DNA of 64,000 nt from CAYTEO01 sp964436825 (GTDB taxonomy: Bacteria; Krumholzibacteriota; Krumholzibacteriia; LZORAL124-64-63), in NCBI GenBank assembly GCA_964436825.1, contig CAYTEO010000007.1, forward strand, positions 12,043-76,042. The letters are read 5' to 3'. The first letter of the stretch is position 1. The number at the start of each line of letters is the position of its first letter. The translations under genes and the position numbers were made by a program. Below the pieces are notes generated by a model. It was not told where the DNA came from and did not search any database. It saw only the letters and a program-made list of their open reading frames with translations. Below are positions 36,095 through 45,731 of the stretch, in pieces.

Positions 36095-36739
36095 GTGTCG
36101 AGGCGGAACGTAGCGTGGATGTTGCCGGCCATCCTGGTGATCGCCGCCGGCCTGGCGGGCGGTTGCCGCCAGGGACGGGACGAGCAAGGTGCGGAGCCCC
36201 CCGCCACCGGAGAGCAGAGGGCGGTTGTCGCCTCCCGTCCCCCTGTCGCGGGCGAGGTCATGCCCGTCCGCGCCCTGATCAGGCTGACCAGCCCGGCGTT
36301 CGCCGACGGCGACACGATCCCCGCGAGGTACACCTGCGACGGCGCGGACCTCTCCCCGCCGCTGCGGTGGAGTCACCTGCCTCCGGGGACGAAGGCGCTG
36401 GCGCTGATCTGCGACGATCCCGATGCGCCCGGGGGAACCTGGCAGCACTGGCTGCTGGTCAACCTGTCCCCGGACCTGGGTGGCCTGGCCGAAGGGGAGG
36501 GGTCCACGGGCGAGACCCTGCCCGCCGGCGCCGTCCTGGGCGTCAACAGCTGGGGCAAGCGTCGCTACGGGGGCCCGTGCCCGCCGCCGGGCAAACCGCA
36601 TCGCTACTACTTCCGGCTCTTCGCCCTGTCGGAACCGGTGCCGGGGGCGGAGGCCGGGCTGGACCGCGCGGCGCTCGACGCCGCCCTGGCGGGGCGGGTC
36701 CTGGCCGAGGGACGCCTGATGGGAACCTACCGGCGCTGA
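36095..36739 (+). CDS. YbhB/YbcL-type phosphatidylethanolamine-binding (PEBP) lipoprotein
   Basis: The 214-aa protein has a lipoprotein signal (MLPAILVIAAGLAGGC) and one PEBP/Raf-kinase-inhibitor-like domain, identified by DGADLSPPLRWSHLPPGTKA, CDDPDAPGGTWQHWLLVNL and RYGGPCPPPGKPHRYYFRLF. Bacterial members are small ligand-binding proteins of unclear role. I chose the GTG at 36095 because AGGAGGTG lies six bases before it; the ATG at 36071 is in frame but lacks such a site. It is followed after 23 bases by an outer-membrane-like gene. Confidence 0.88.
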   Translation: MSRRNVAWMLPAILVIAAGLAGGCRQGRDEQGAEPPATGEQRAVVASRPPVAGEVMPVRALIRLTSPAFADGDTIPARYTCDGADLSPPLRWSHLPPGTKALALICDDPDAPGGTWQHWLLVNLSPDLGGLAEGEGSTGETLPAGAVLGVNSWGKRRYGGPCPPPGKPHRYYFRLFALSEPVPGAEAGLDRAALDAALAGRVLAEGRLMGTYRR

Positions 36740-36762
36740 CCGGTGCAACGCGGGAGAAGAGG

Positions 36763-37395
36763 ATGAACGCGAGGACGTGTCTGGTGGGGATGTTGCTCGT
36801 CGTCGCCGGGCTGGTGTCCGCCGTCCCGGCCCGGGCAGGCGCCGCCTTCTCGGAGATCGTCCTGGAGGGCGGAGCCGTCGCTCCTCTGGGTGACCTGGGC
36901 GACGACTACTGGACGACCAAGGGGTTCGGCGCGGGAACCGGCTACACGGTCGGTTTCCGCTACCGGCAGCAGTGGATCTCGGGCTGGGCGGTCTCTCCCT
37001 CGTTCCACTACGTCCACCTGGACAAGTACGTGGGGCATCGCACCGACCCGGATACCGACTTCGAGTCCAAGACCTCCATGTACCGCTACGGGTTCGACGT
37101 GGAGTACCACTTCCCGACCCGCCGCGACCGGCCGCAGTGGTTCCTCACCTGGGGCGGGGCATTGATCCGCAACAGGCTGCGGGAGGAGTACATCCAGGAC
37201 GCCTCCTACTTCGCGGACGGGGTCAATTCCCTGGCGGTCTCTGCGGGGATCGGCGTGCGGACCGGCGACCTGGAGATCTGCGCCCGCTACACGCTGGATC
37301 GCTTCGAGACGGTGCGGTTCTGGCCGGGGGTCGACAGTTACGACTGGGATCACGTGAGCATCACCGTCGGTTTCGCCCTGCCGCGCTACTATTAG
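36763..37395 (+). CDS. Small exported beta-barrel-like protein of unknown function
   Basis: A 210-aa protein with a signal peptide (CLVGMLLVVAGLVSAVPARAG) and alternating aromatic strands typical of an eight-stranded outer-membrane barrel: GTGYTVGFRYRQQWISGWAV, MYRYGFDVEYHFPTRR, LAVSAGIGVRTGDLEICARY, and the ending VSITVGFALPRYY with a terminal aromatic residue. GAGAAGAGG precedes the ATG. It is close behind the PEBP gene and probably co-transcribed. No family is recognised. Confidence 0.65.
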   Translation: MNARTCLVGMLLVVAGLVSAVPARAGAAFSEIVLEGGAVAPLGDLGDDYWTTKGFGAGTGYTVGFRYRQQWISGWAVSPSFHYVHLDKYVGHRTDPDTDFESKTSMYRYGFDVEYHFPTRRDRPQWFLTWGGALIRNRLREEYIQDASYFADGVNSLAVSAGIGVRTGDLEICARYTLDRFETVRFWPGVDSYDWDHVSITVGFALPRYY

Positions 37396-37450
37396 GTCGT
37401 GCCCCTGAGATTGTGTTTCCCCGGTCCCTTGCGCGGACCGGAAGACAGCA

Positions 37451-37490
37451 AGGCGCCGACTCGATCCCGTGCGGGATCCCGTCGGCGCCT
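37451..37490. terminator. Long two-part hairpin between convergent genes
   Basis: AGGCGCCGAC (37451-37460) pairs with GTCGGCGCCT (37481-37490), and inside it GATCCCG pairs with CGGGATC. It lies between the barrel-like gene (+) and the FN3 gene (-) and suits a bidirectional terminator. Confidence 0.75.
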
Positions 37491-37514
37491 CGTCTGTTCC
37501 CCTGATCCGGCGTT

Positions 37515-37880
37515 CTAGAAGACCGCGATGGGCTTGCCCGGCTGCCCCGGCGCGCCGAGGGTGGGCGTGTAGGGGTCCGACGGCTCGGAGAAGGGCCCCT
37601 GTCGTCCCAGGGCGTCGACGCCGGCGACGCGGATCTGGTGCTGGCGATCGTATTCGGCGCTCAGGACGTAGGTCGTCTCGGTGACGTCGGTGGCGACCGT
37701 GACCCAGTCTCCGCCGTCCACCGAGTGCTGGACGATGTAGTGATCCACCGGCGAGCCGGTGGTCGGCGCCGTCCAGGTGTAGGTGACCTGTTCCTGGGAC
37801 ATGGCCACGGTTCCTGTCAGCAGGACGAGGGCGGCCGTGGCCAGTGCGAGGAATGCGACGCGATGTCCTAGGTTCATCAT
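37515..37880 (-). CDS. Small secreted fibronectin type III protein
   Basis: A 121-aa exported protein with signal peptide (FLALATAALVLLTGTVAMS) and a single FN3 domain (VTYTWTAPTTGSPVDHYIVQ, YDRQHQIRVAGVDALGRQG). It ends in a Pro-rich tail, PYTPTLGAPGQPGKPIAVF. Two adjacent ATGs (37880, 37877) are possible starts. FN3 domains mediate protein or glycan contact on the surface; no enzymatic role is expected. Confidence 0.75.
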   Translation of the reverse strand: MMNLGHRVAFLALATAALVLLTGTVAMSQEQVTYTWTAPTTGSPVDHYIVQHSVDGGDWVTVATDVTETTYVLSAEYDRQHQIRVAGVDALGRQGPFSEPSDPYTPTLGAPGQPGKPIAVF

Positions 37881-38291
37881 CCGTACCGCCTTTGTCTCGT
37901 TCTTCCCGGCGATGACCGTGCGGCCGGGACGGTGGTCGTTCCCGGCAGCAGAGAACACTGGACTGATTCGGTCCTTCCTCCGTTGTGCAAGGAGGATGCC
38001 AGTCTCCTGTCCATGGTGCGTCGTCGTTGGTGTGGGGAGGCGGAATCCTGTTGAGGGGCGATGAGCTCATGATGGGGCATGAAACGTGATCTGGCAACAA
38101 CTGTCCATCCGGTATGCCGTGGTGCCGCGGCCGGGGCGGAGGGCTTGCGAAGGGAAATGCAGTCACGACCGGATGTTTCAGATTGCGAGACGTCGACACG
38201 GAGAGGTATTAATGACCGCCCCACGATCTGGTGACGGCTCCCGCCCGGCCCGGCGGGAGGGGGCCTGGACGGCAGCGAAGAAGGAGGAGAG
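37881..38291. other. Divergent intergenic region of about 410 bases
   Basis: No recognisable gene lies here. The stretch is less GC-rich than its surroundings around 38070-38210. It has a GGAGAGGTATTAATG at about 38200-38214, whose frame runs into the HD gene out of phase and shows no protein-like features, so I do not call it. Promoters for the FN3 gene (-) and the HD-like gene (+) are expected here but not resolved. Confidence 0.45.
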
Positions 38292-38840
38292 ATGGACCAG
38301 AGGGTACGGGAGCTGTGGCCGGAGCTGGAGTGGATCGCCGATCCCGAGCTGCGCGAGGCGACGGCTGCCACGTGGGAACTGGCCCTGCAGGAGAGTCCCC
38401 TGGATCCCGAGGACCTGGAGAAGATCCCCTTCACCCTCCTGGTCCCGGGGCTGAAGGTCAGCTTCATGGCCCACAAGCGGTGCGTCGTCCACGTGGCGCG
38501 GGCGGCCGCGGAGAAGATGAACGAGTTCTTCGGGGACGACCTGCGGTGCGACATGGACACGGTCGTCGCCGGGGCCATCCTGGCCGACGTCGGCAAGCTG
38601 CTGGAGTACGACAAGGACGACCAGGGCAATGCCGTCAAGAGCGAGACCGGCAAGTACCTGCGCCACCCCTTCACCGGCGTCAGCCTGGCCCGGCGCTGCG
38701 GTGTCCCGGATCGGGTGTGCCACGTCATCGCCGCCCACGCCGGGGAGGGAGACATGGTGCGCCGGACGCCCGAGGCGTACGTCGTCCACCATGCCGACTT
38801 CATGACCTTCCTGCCGTTCCGGCATCCCTTCGAGGGGTGA
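38292..38840 (+). CDS. HD-domain-like protein with altered metal site
   Basis: A 182-aa soluble protein with the layout of a small HD-domain phosphohydrolase: His61 in MAHKRCVVHV, the doublet region AGAILADVGKLLEYD, His125 in YLRHPFTG, His149 in IAAHAGEG and Asp169 in HHADF. In the doublet the usual His is Ala98 (ADVGK instead of HDVGK) while Asp99 is kept, so metal binding may be weakened or use only part of the site. GAAGGAGGAGAG precedes the ATG. The substrate is unknown. Confidence 0.75.
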   Translation: MDQRVRELWPELEWIADPELREATAATWELALQESPLDPEDLEKIPFTLLVPGLKVSFMAHKRCVVHVARAAAEKMNEFFGDDLRCDMDTVVAGAILADVGKLLEYDKDDQGNAVKSETGKYLRHPFTGVSLARRCGVPDRVCHVIAAHAGEGDMVRRTPEAYVVHHADFMTFLPFRHPFEG

Positions 38841-38858
38841 AGGGGACGCATTTTGTCG

Positions 38859-38886
38859 TTGACAAGGAAGTGAACTGGTCTATCTA
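38859..38886 (+). promoter_or_regulatory. Promoter upstream of the ferredoxin gene
   Basis: A perfect TTGACA (38859-38864) and TATCTA (38881-38886) are 16 bases apart in an AT-richer patch directly after the HD-like gene. It would start transcription about 75 bases before the ferredoxin ATG. Confidence 0.6.
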
Positions 38887-38969
38887 GACTGGACGACGGG
38901 TCGTTGCAGACCATGGATCGTTTTCCGGTCCCGACGCGCGGATGTGAGCAACCGTTGGAGGTAAGGATC

Positions 38970-39200
38970 ATGGCGGATCCCACGGACAAGGTTCCCGACA
39001 ACGTCGACGGTCCGTTCTACGTCGACAGCAACTGTATCGACTGCGATCTGTGCCGGCAGACCGCCCCGGACAACTTCGCCCGCAACGAGGACGAGGGTTA
39101 CAGCTACGTCTGCAAGCAGCCGGAGTCGCCCGATGAGGAGGAGCTCTGTCGCGAGGCGATGGAGGAGTGCCCCGTCGAGGCCATCGGTGACGACGGTTAG
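38970..39200 (+). CDS. Single-cluster ferredoxin
   Basis: A 76-aa acidic electron carrier. The cluster ligands are C-x2-C-x2-C in SNCIDCDLCRQTAPDNF plus a distant Cys followed by Pro in MEECPVEAIG, the pattern of monocluster [4Fe-4S] ferredoxins. An extra Cys (YVCKQP, ELCREA) may form a disulfide. The ATG at 38970 has TTGGAGGTAAGGATC upstream. It stands as its own unit between a promoter and a terminator, so its redox partners are not evident. Confidence 0.92.
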   Translation: MADPTDKVPDNVDGPFYVDSNCIDCDLCRQTAPDNFARNEDEGYSYVCKQPESPDEEELCREAMEECPVEAIGDDG

Positions 39201-39229
39201 TCCGGACAGCAGGGACCGGTTTGGACAAG

Positions 39230-39253
39230 GGCCCTCCGGGTGACCGGAGGGCC
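39230..39253 (+). terminator. Ferredoxin gene terminator
   Basis: GGCCCTCCGG (39230-39239) and CCGGAGGGCC (39244-39253) form a perfect 10-bp stem with a GTGA tetraloop, 30 bases after the ferredoxin stop, followed by TCGTCGTG. Confidence 0.75.
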
Positions 39254-39372
39254 TCGTCGTGTCCCGGTGCCGGCGGGCGGCCGATCGACAGGAACCCGGC
39301 GCTGCCTCCAGGGTAGAAGGGGCCGGGTCATTCCACGATCGACAGTGGGCAACGAACAGCGAGGTGACAGCC

Positions 39373-40839
<1,467 letters not shown>

Positions 40840-40883
40840 CGTCCGGCACGGAAGCCGCGTCCGCGCGGCGCCAGGGAGGGCAG

Positions 40884-40913
40884 GGCGGCGGTGTCCCCGG
40901 GGACACCGCCGCC
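40884..40913 (+). terminator. Perfect 30-base palindromic terminator after the HtrA gene
   Basis: GGCGGCGGTGTCCCC (40884-40898) is followed directly by its exact reverse complement (40899-40913) and then by GTTTGCTT, a short T-rich tail. It lies 45 bases after the protease stop and just before the glycosyltransferase gene. Confidence 0.8.
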
Positions 40914-40957
40914 GTTTGCTTGACTCGGGGCGCGGCGTGTCGCTTGATCGGTCCGTC

Positions 40958-42106
40958 ATGGAAGGTCACCGCCAACCGGAACAGGCCGCCGTCTCGCTCG
41001 CGCTGGTCACCTCGCTGCCCGGTTGGGGCGGCGGCGAGAAGTGGTTCCTCGCCGCGGCCCGGGCCATGGCCGACCGGGGGCACCGCGTCTGCGTCGTCGG
41101 GCAGCCCGACGGGGAGATCGTCCGCCGCGCCCGCGACGCCGGCCTGCGGGCCTACGGGGTGCGCATGCGCGGGATCCTCGATCCGCGGACCCTCTGGGCC
41201 CTGGGACGGCTCCTGCGTCGCGAGGGGATCCAGGTGGCCGTCGTCAACCAGGCGCGGGAGATCCGGCTGGTGGGACTCTCCCAGCTGGGCCGGCGCGGTT
41301 TCCGCCTGGTGGCGCGTCGCGGCAGCCCCGATCCCATCAAGGACAACTGGCACTTCCGGCTGGTCTACCGTCACCTGGTCGACCGGCTGATCGTCAACTG
41401 CGAGGCCCTGGTGCCGCGCGTCTGCGGCGACGCGCCGTGGTTCGACCGCGGGCGGCTGGTCGTGCTGCCCAACGGTATCGACGCGGAAGCCCTTGCCGCC
41501 ACCGCCAGGCCCGGCCGGATCCGCGCCGAGCTGGGGATCCCCTCCGCGGATCTCGTCGTCGCCATGGTCGGCGAGGTGGGCGAGCGCAAGGACCAGCGGA
41601 CCCTGCTGCACGCCCTGGCGCTGTGGCGGCGGCGGGGGCGGCCCGGCGCGCGCGGCAGGCAGGTCGTCGTCCTGCTGGCCGGCGAGGGGGAGGCGCTGCC
41701 GGCGCTGCGGCGCGAGACCCGGGAGCTGGGCCTGGACGACATGGTCCGCTGGCTCGGCTTCCGGCGCGATGCCGTCGACCTGATGGCCGACAGCGACCTG
41801 GTCGTCCTGCCCACCCGCGAGGAGGGGTTCCCCAACACCCTGCTGGAGGCGATGGCCCTGGGCCGGCCGGTCCTGACGACGCCCGTGGACGGCATCCCCG
41901 AGCTGGTCCGCGACGGCGAGACCGGCCTGCTGGTCCCGCCGCGGGATCCGGCGGCCCTGGCCGACGGCCTGGCCCGCCTGCTGGGGGACGACGACCTGCG
42001 TCGGCGGCTGGGGGAGGCGGGCCTCCGCCGCGTGCGCGACCACTTCTCGGAGCGGGAGATGATGGACCGGTTCGAGCGGCTGATCGTCGAGCTGGCGGAC
42101 GGGTAG
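40958..42106 (+). CDS. Glycosyltransferase, GT4-like (group 1)
   Basis: A 382-aa GT-B enzyme. The N-terminal domain opens SLALVTSLPGWGGGEKWFLA; the C-terminal domain has VVAMVGEVGERKDQRTLLHA and the nucleotide-sugar binding loop LPTREEGFPNTLLEAMALGR, typical of GT4 enzymes that add sugars to lipopolysaccharide or exopolysaccharide. The start is uncertain: the ATG at 40958 lacks a clear ribosome site and an in-frame GTG at 40937 is possible. It ends 12 bases before the convergent hemA gene and has no glycan genes beside it. Confidence 0.88.
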   Translation: MEGHRQPEQAAVSLALVTSLPGWGGGEKWFLAAARAMADRGHRVCVVGQPDGEIVRRARDAGLRAYGVRMRGILDPRTLWALGRLLRREGIQVAVVNQAREIRLVGLSQLGRRGFRLVARRGSPDPIKDNWHFRLVYRHLVDRLIVNCEALVPRVCGDAPWFDRGRLVVLPNGIDAEALAATARPGRIRAELGIPSADLVVAMVGEVGERKDQRTLLHALALWRRRGRPGARGRQVVVLLAGEGEALPALRRETRELGLDDMVRWLGFRRDAVDLMADSDLVVLPTREEGFPNTLLEAMALGRPVLTTPVDGIPELVRDGETGLLVPPRDPAALADGLARLLGDDDLRRRLGEAGLRRVRDHFSEREMMDRFERLIVELADG

Positions 42107-42118
42107 ACGGTCGCCGGC

Positions 42119-43405
42119 TCAGCCGTCACCCTGGCCGAACAGGCGGCGCAGGACGTCCAGGTGCTGGCGCCGTTCCTCGGGACTGCTGGTCTCCTTGAGG
42201 GCCGCCATGGAGCGCCCCAGGACCTTCTTGATGAAGTGCTGCAGGCTCTCCTCGACGGCGGCGGCCGTCCGCGGGTCGGCGGTCCGGCGCACGTAACCCA
42301 CCTGCTGCTCCTTCAGGCCCTCCAGGTAGGCGCGGAACTCCGAGACGGTGGGCCGCAGGTCCATGTCGCGCAGCCAGCCGGAGAACTCCTCCAGCTCCCG
42401 CGCGATGATCTTCTCGGCGCGGGGGATCTCCTGCCGCCGCGCCGCCAGGTTGCGGCGGACGATCTCGTCCAGGTCGTCCAGGCCGAACAGGTAGGTGCAG
42501 TCCAGGTCGGCCACCCCTGGGGCGATGTCCCGGGGGACGGCGATGTCCAGCAGCAGCAGGGGACGACCGTGCCGCCGGGCCACGGCCGCGGCGACCATCT
42601 GCTCGGTCAGCACCGGCACGGGACTGCCCGTCGAGCTGAGGACCAGGTCGACGTCGCCCAGGGCCGCCTCCAGCTCCTCCCAGCCCCGGACCGCGAGGGA
42701 GGCCGCGCTCTCGTCGGCCAGCCCGGCGGCCAGGGCCTCGGCCCGCTCCCGGGTCCGGTTGACCAGCACCAGGCGCCGCGCTCCCTGCTGGAGGAAGTGC
42801 CGGGCCGCCAGGGCGCCCGTCTCGCCCGTGCCGACCAGCAGGACCGTCCGCTGCGAGAGGTCGCTGTAGATCTTGCGCGACAGCTCGACGGCGGCGAAGG
42901 CCACGCTGACCGCCCCGTTGCCGATCCGGGTCTCGCTGCGGACGCGCTTGCCGGTCCGGAAAGCCCCCTGGAAGGCGCGCATCAGCACCGGGCCCAGGCT
43001 GTGGTGTTCCTTGGCCAGCCGGTAGGCGTCCTTGAGCTGGCCGACGATCTGGGGCTCGCCGACGAGCTGGCTCTCCAGTCCCGCGGTCACGCGGTAGAGG
43101 TGCCGCACCGCCTCCAGATCCTCGCGATGGACGGCCGGCGGTTCCAGCAGCAGGGAGGGCTCGATGCCGGCCGCGGCGAGGGCCCGCTCCACGCTCCCGG
43201 TGATCGGCGAGCCGCTGCGCGCCTCCACGTACAGCTCGGTGCGGTTGCAGGTGCCGACGGGGACGGCGCCGATGAACCCCTCCTCGCCCCGCAGGTGGCC
43301 GAGCAGCAGGTTGATCCGCTCGCGGTCCAGGTGGGCCCTCTCCCGCAGCGCCGTGTCGGCGACGTGGTGGTCCAGTCCCCAGCAGTGGAGTGTCGTGCCG
43401 TCCAT
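42119..43405 (-). CDS. hemA: Glutamyl-tRNA reductase
   Basis: First committed step of the C5 pathway: NADPH-dependent reduction of Glu-tRNA to glutamate-1-semialdehyde. The 428-aa protein has the catalytic Cys53 in PVGTCNRTELYV, the substrate loop GLESQLVGEPQIVGQLKDAY, the NADPH site TVLLVGTGETGALAARHFL and a C-terminal dimerisation helix region. It is the last gene of the long haem locus although it acts first. The ATG overlaps the stop of the ccsA-like gene (ATGA), as in hemX-hemA pairs of other bacteria. Confidence 0.96.
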   Translation of the reverse strand: MDGTTLHCWGLDHHVADTALRERAHLDRERINLLLGHLRGEEGFIGAVPVGTCNRTELYVEARSGSPITGSVERALAAAGIEPSLLLEPPAVHREDLEAVRHLYRVTAGLESQLVGEPQIVGQLKDAYRLAKEHHSLGPVLMRAFQGAFRTGKRVRSETRIGNGAVSVAFAAVELSRKIYSDLSQRTVLLVGTGETGALAARHFLQQGARRLVLVNRTRERAEALAAGLADESAASLAVRGWEELEAALGDVDLVLSSTGSPVPVLTEQMVAAAVARRHGRPLLLLDIAVPRDIAPGVADLDCTYLFGLDDLDEIVRRNLAARRQEIPRAEKIIARELEEFSGWLRDMDLRPTVSEFRAYLEGLKEQQVGYVRRTADPRTAAAVEESLQHFIKKVLGRSMAALKETSSPEERRQHLDVLRRLFGQGDG

Positions 43406-44274
43406 CAGAACCCTCCCCGCTGGCCGAAGTGGTGGAAGCTGGGGAAGAAGTGATGGATCGCCCCCATGGTGGCGACGATCAGCAGGTAGAAGGCGATGGC
43501 CAACCGGTTCATCCGTCGGCCCCGCCACCCCCAGCGGTGATGTCCCAGCAGCCCCACGCCGTAGACGACGACGATGATCCAGGAGGCGATGATCTTGGGG
43601 TCGTAGGGCGTCAGGTGACTGGCGACGTCGTCCGGCAACCGGTCGGCCAGGTCGTACAGCCACAGCTGGCCCCACACCAGGGCGCCGATCAGCAGCGGCA
43701 GGCCGATCTGGACCGTGCCCACGCTCGTCCGCTCCAGGGTCTCGAGCGACGGCAGGCGCTGGAAGAGCAGCCCGAAGGTCCGCCGGTGCAGCTGGCGCGA
43801 CTGGACCAGGTAGAGGATGGCGTGGAGGAACCCGATGCTCAGGGCCGTGTAGGCCAGCAGGATCAGCACGACGTGGCCGGCGAAGCCGGGATCGTGGAGC
43901 AGGACGTGGTCGCGCGGGCGCAGCGTCCCGAACAGGCTGGCCAGCAGCTGGAGAACGAAGGCCAGGCCGGCGACCAGGAAGCCCGTGTGGGCGGCCTCGG
44001 GCAGCCGCAACTCCAGGATGCCCTGGACGACGATCAGCGAGGCGGCCAGCAGGGAGGCGAATTCCAGCGGCGAGCCCAGCGGCAACCGCCATCCCTCGGC
44101 GGCCTCGAGCAGGACCAGGCCCACGTGGACGGCCGCCGTCAGCGGCAGCAGGACGTGGGCGGCGCGCCGGGCACCCGGGCGGTCGGTCATCAGGATCCAG
44201 AGGTAGGCCCCCAGCAGCAGCAGGTAGAGCAACGGCAGCAGGACCGTGCCGGCGTTGACCCACGGCGAGATCAC
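43405..44274 (-). CDS. CcsA/HemX-like cytochrome c assembly membrane protein
   Basis: A 289-aa inner-membrane protein with about eight helices (VNAGTVLLPLLYLLLLGAYL, FAGHVVLILLAYTALSIGFL, KIIASWIIVVVYGVGLLGHH). Conserved-looking His residues at helix ends fit the cytochrome c assembly/HemX family, which handles haem export or controls HemA levels. The GTG at 44274 has GGGGAGGAACTAGC before it and overlaps the hemY stop; its own stop overlaps hemA. The position beside hemA favours HemX over a system II CcsA; no ResB/Ccs1 partner is present. Confidence 0.8.
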   Translation of the reverse strand: MISPWVNAGTVLLPLLYLLLLGAYLWILMTDRPGARRAAHVLLPLTAAVHVGLVLLEAAEGWRLPLGSPLEFASLLAASLIVVQGILELRLPEAAHTGFLVAGLAFVLQLLASLFGTLRPRDHVLLHDPGFAGHVVLILLAYTALSIGFLHAILYLVQSRQLHRRTFGLLFQRLPSLETLERTSVGTVQIGLPLLIGALVWGQLWLYDLADRLPDDVASHLTPYDPKIIASWIIVVVYGVGLLGHHRWGWRGRRMNRLAIAFYLLIVATMGAIHHFFPSFHHFGQRGGF

Positions 44275-45731
44275 GCTAGTTCCTCCCCTCGCACGGCGGC
44301 GCGGCTCCGGGCGGTCCGCTCCGCCAGCTCCTCGATCAGTCGCTCCGCGGTCCGCTCCGCCTCGGCGACGCAGTGGTTGACGGCGATACCCCGGTAGGAG
44401 CTGCCCGCCAGGGAGAGGCCGGGGCGGAGGGCGAGCTCCGCCGCGATGGCCCGCAGGCGGGCCGGGTGGCCGCGGACGTACTGGGCGATGCCCCGCCGGT
44501 GGCGGAAGACGCGGCTGCGCAGAGGCGCGCCGCGCAGGCCCAGCAGCTGCCTGCACTCGGCCAGGGCCAGGTCGACGAGCTCGGCGGCGGAACGGTCCAG
44601 CACGGCGGCGTCGGGTCCCCCGGCCATGCAGCGCAGCAGGACCGTGCCGTCGGGGGCGCGGCCGGGGAAGATGCTGCTGGTCCAGAGGACCCCCAGCAGC
44701 TGGCGTCGCTCGCCGCCCGGGACCAGCAGGCCGAAACCGTCGAGCGGGTGGTGGACGTCCTCGCGCCGGAAGGCCAGCGAGACGACGGCCAGGGACGAGA
44801 AGGGGATCCCGTCCAGCAGCGCCTGCAGCCTCTCGCCGGGGAGCAGGCGGGCGGCGACGTGGGCCGGCGCGGTCACGACGACGTGGTCGCAGGGCGCGAC
44901 CGTCTCCCCCGCCGTCTCCAGGCGCCACCGGTCGCCGTCCGGGACGACGGCGGTCACGGGGGTCCCGGTCAACAGCCGGACCCGGCCGGTGGCGGCCAGG
45001 ACCTCGGCCAGCCGCCGGGGGAGGCGGGCCATGCCGTCGCGGAAGGAGTGGAGCGCGCCGCTCGGTCCGGCCTGGGCCATCCGGCGCCGCTGCCGCGAGA
45101 GGGCGATCAGCGCCCGCACCAGGCTGCCGTGCTCCCGCTCCAGCTCGATCATGCGGGGGAAGGCGGCGGCCAGGCTGAGCTGCCGGGAATCGCCGCCGAA
45201 GATCCCCTTGACCATGGGGTCGAGCAGCCGCTCGGCGAACTCGTTGCCCAGGCGGCGGCGCCCGAAGGCGTCGACGGTCTCGTCAACGGTCGGGTCGTCC
45301 GCCTCCCGTCCCAGGCCGGCGCGGCGCGGGACGAACGGCTCGCCCGCCACGCGCAGCTTGCCGCGCCAGCTCAGCAGGTCCGAGCGCAGGAAGGAGCCCG
45401 GGGAGACGGGGATCTCCCGCAGCCGTCCGCCCAGCAGGATGAAGCGCCGGCGGGCCGCGTCGCTGCTGCGCTGCAGCTCGCCGGTCAGCCCCAGCCGCTC
45501 CACCAGCCGCAGCGTCGCCGGCTCGTTGTCCAGGAAGCCGTTGGGGCCCGCCTCGATGGTGAACCCGTCCTCGCGCAGGGTCTGCAGGTGGCCGCCGACC
45601 TCGGACGAGGCCTCGCACACGGTCACCTGCAGGTCGAGTCGTGCCGCGGCGGCGCGGTCGACCAGCTGCAGGGCCGTGGCCAGGCCGGCGATCCCTCCCC
45701 CGACGATCCCGACGTGCAGCGTCTCAGACAC
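44271..45731 (-). CDS. hemY: Protoporphyrinogen/coproporphyrinogen oxidase, HemY type
   Basis: A 486-aa FAD enzyme that oxidises the porphyrinogen to the porphyrin. The N-terminal FAD site is VGIVGGGIAGLATALQL, followed by EASSEVGGHLQTLREDGFTI; the end has LSLAGSSYRGIAVNHCVAEA, the typical C-terminal FAD contact. The GTG at 45731 overlaps the hemH stop. HemN upstream produces protoporphyrinogen, so the protoporphyrin branch is favoured over the coproporphyrin one. Oxygen dependence suggests at least microaerobic life, despite the oxygen-independent HemN. Confidence 0.92.
   Translation of the reverse strand: MSETLHVGIVGGGIAGLATALQLVDRAAAARLDLQVTVCEASSEVGGHLQTLREDGFTIEAGPNGFLDNEPATLRLVERLGLTGELQRSSDAARRRFILLGGRLREIPVSPGSFLRSDLLSWRGKLRVAGEPFVPRRAGLGREADDPTVDETVDAFGRRRLGNEFAERLLDPMVKGIFGGDSRQLSLAAAFPRMIELEREHGSLVRALIALSRQRRRMAQAGPSGALHSFRDGMARLPRRLAEVLAATGRVRLLTGTPVTAVVPDGDRWRLETAGETVAPCDHVVVTAPAHVAARLLPGERLQALLDGIPFSSLAVVSLAFRREDVHHPLDGFGLLVPGGERRQLLGVLWTSSIFPGRAPDGTVLLRCMAGGPDAAVLDRSAAELVDLALAECRQLLGLRGAPLRSRVFRHRRGIAQYVRGHPARLRAIAAELALRPGLSLAGSSYRGIAVNHCVAEAERTAERLIEELAERTARSRAAVRGEELA

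Noticed and set aside
38212..38454. Small ORF with GGAGAGGTATTAATG before the HD-like gene
   Set aside because: The ribosome site is good, but the product is Arg/Ser/Trp-rich and overlaps the HD gene out of frame, as shadow frames do.
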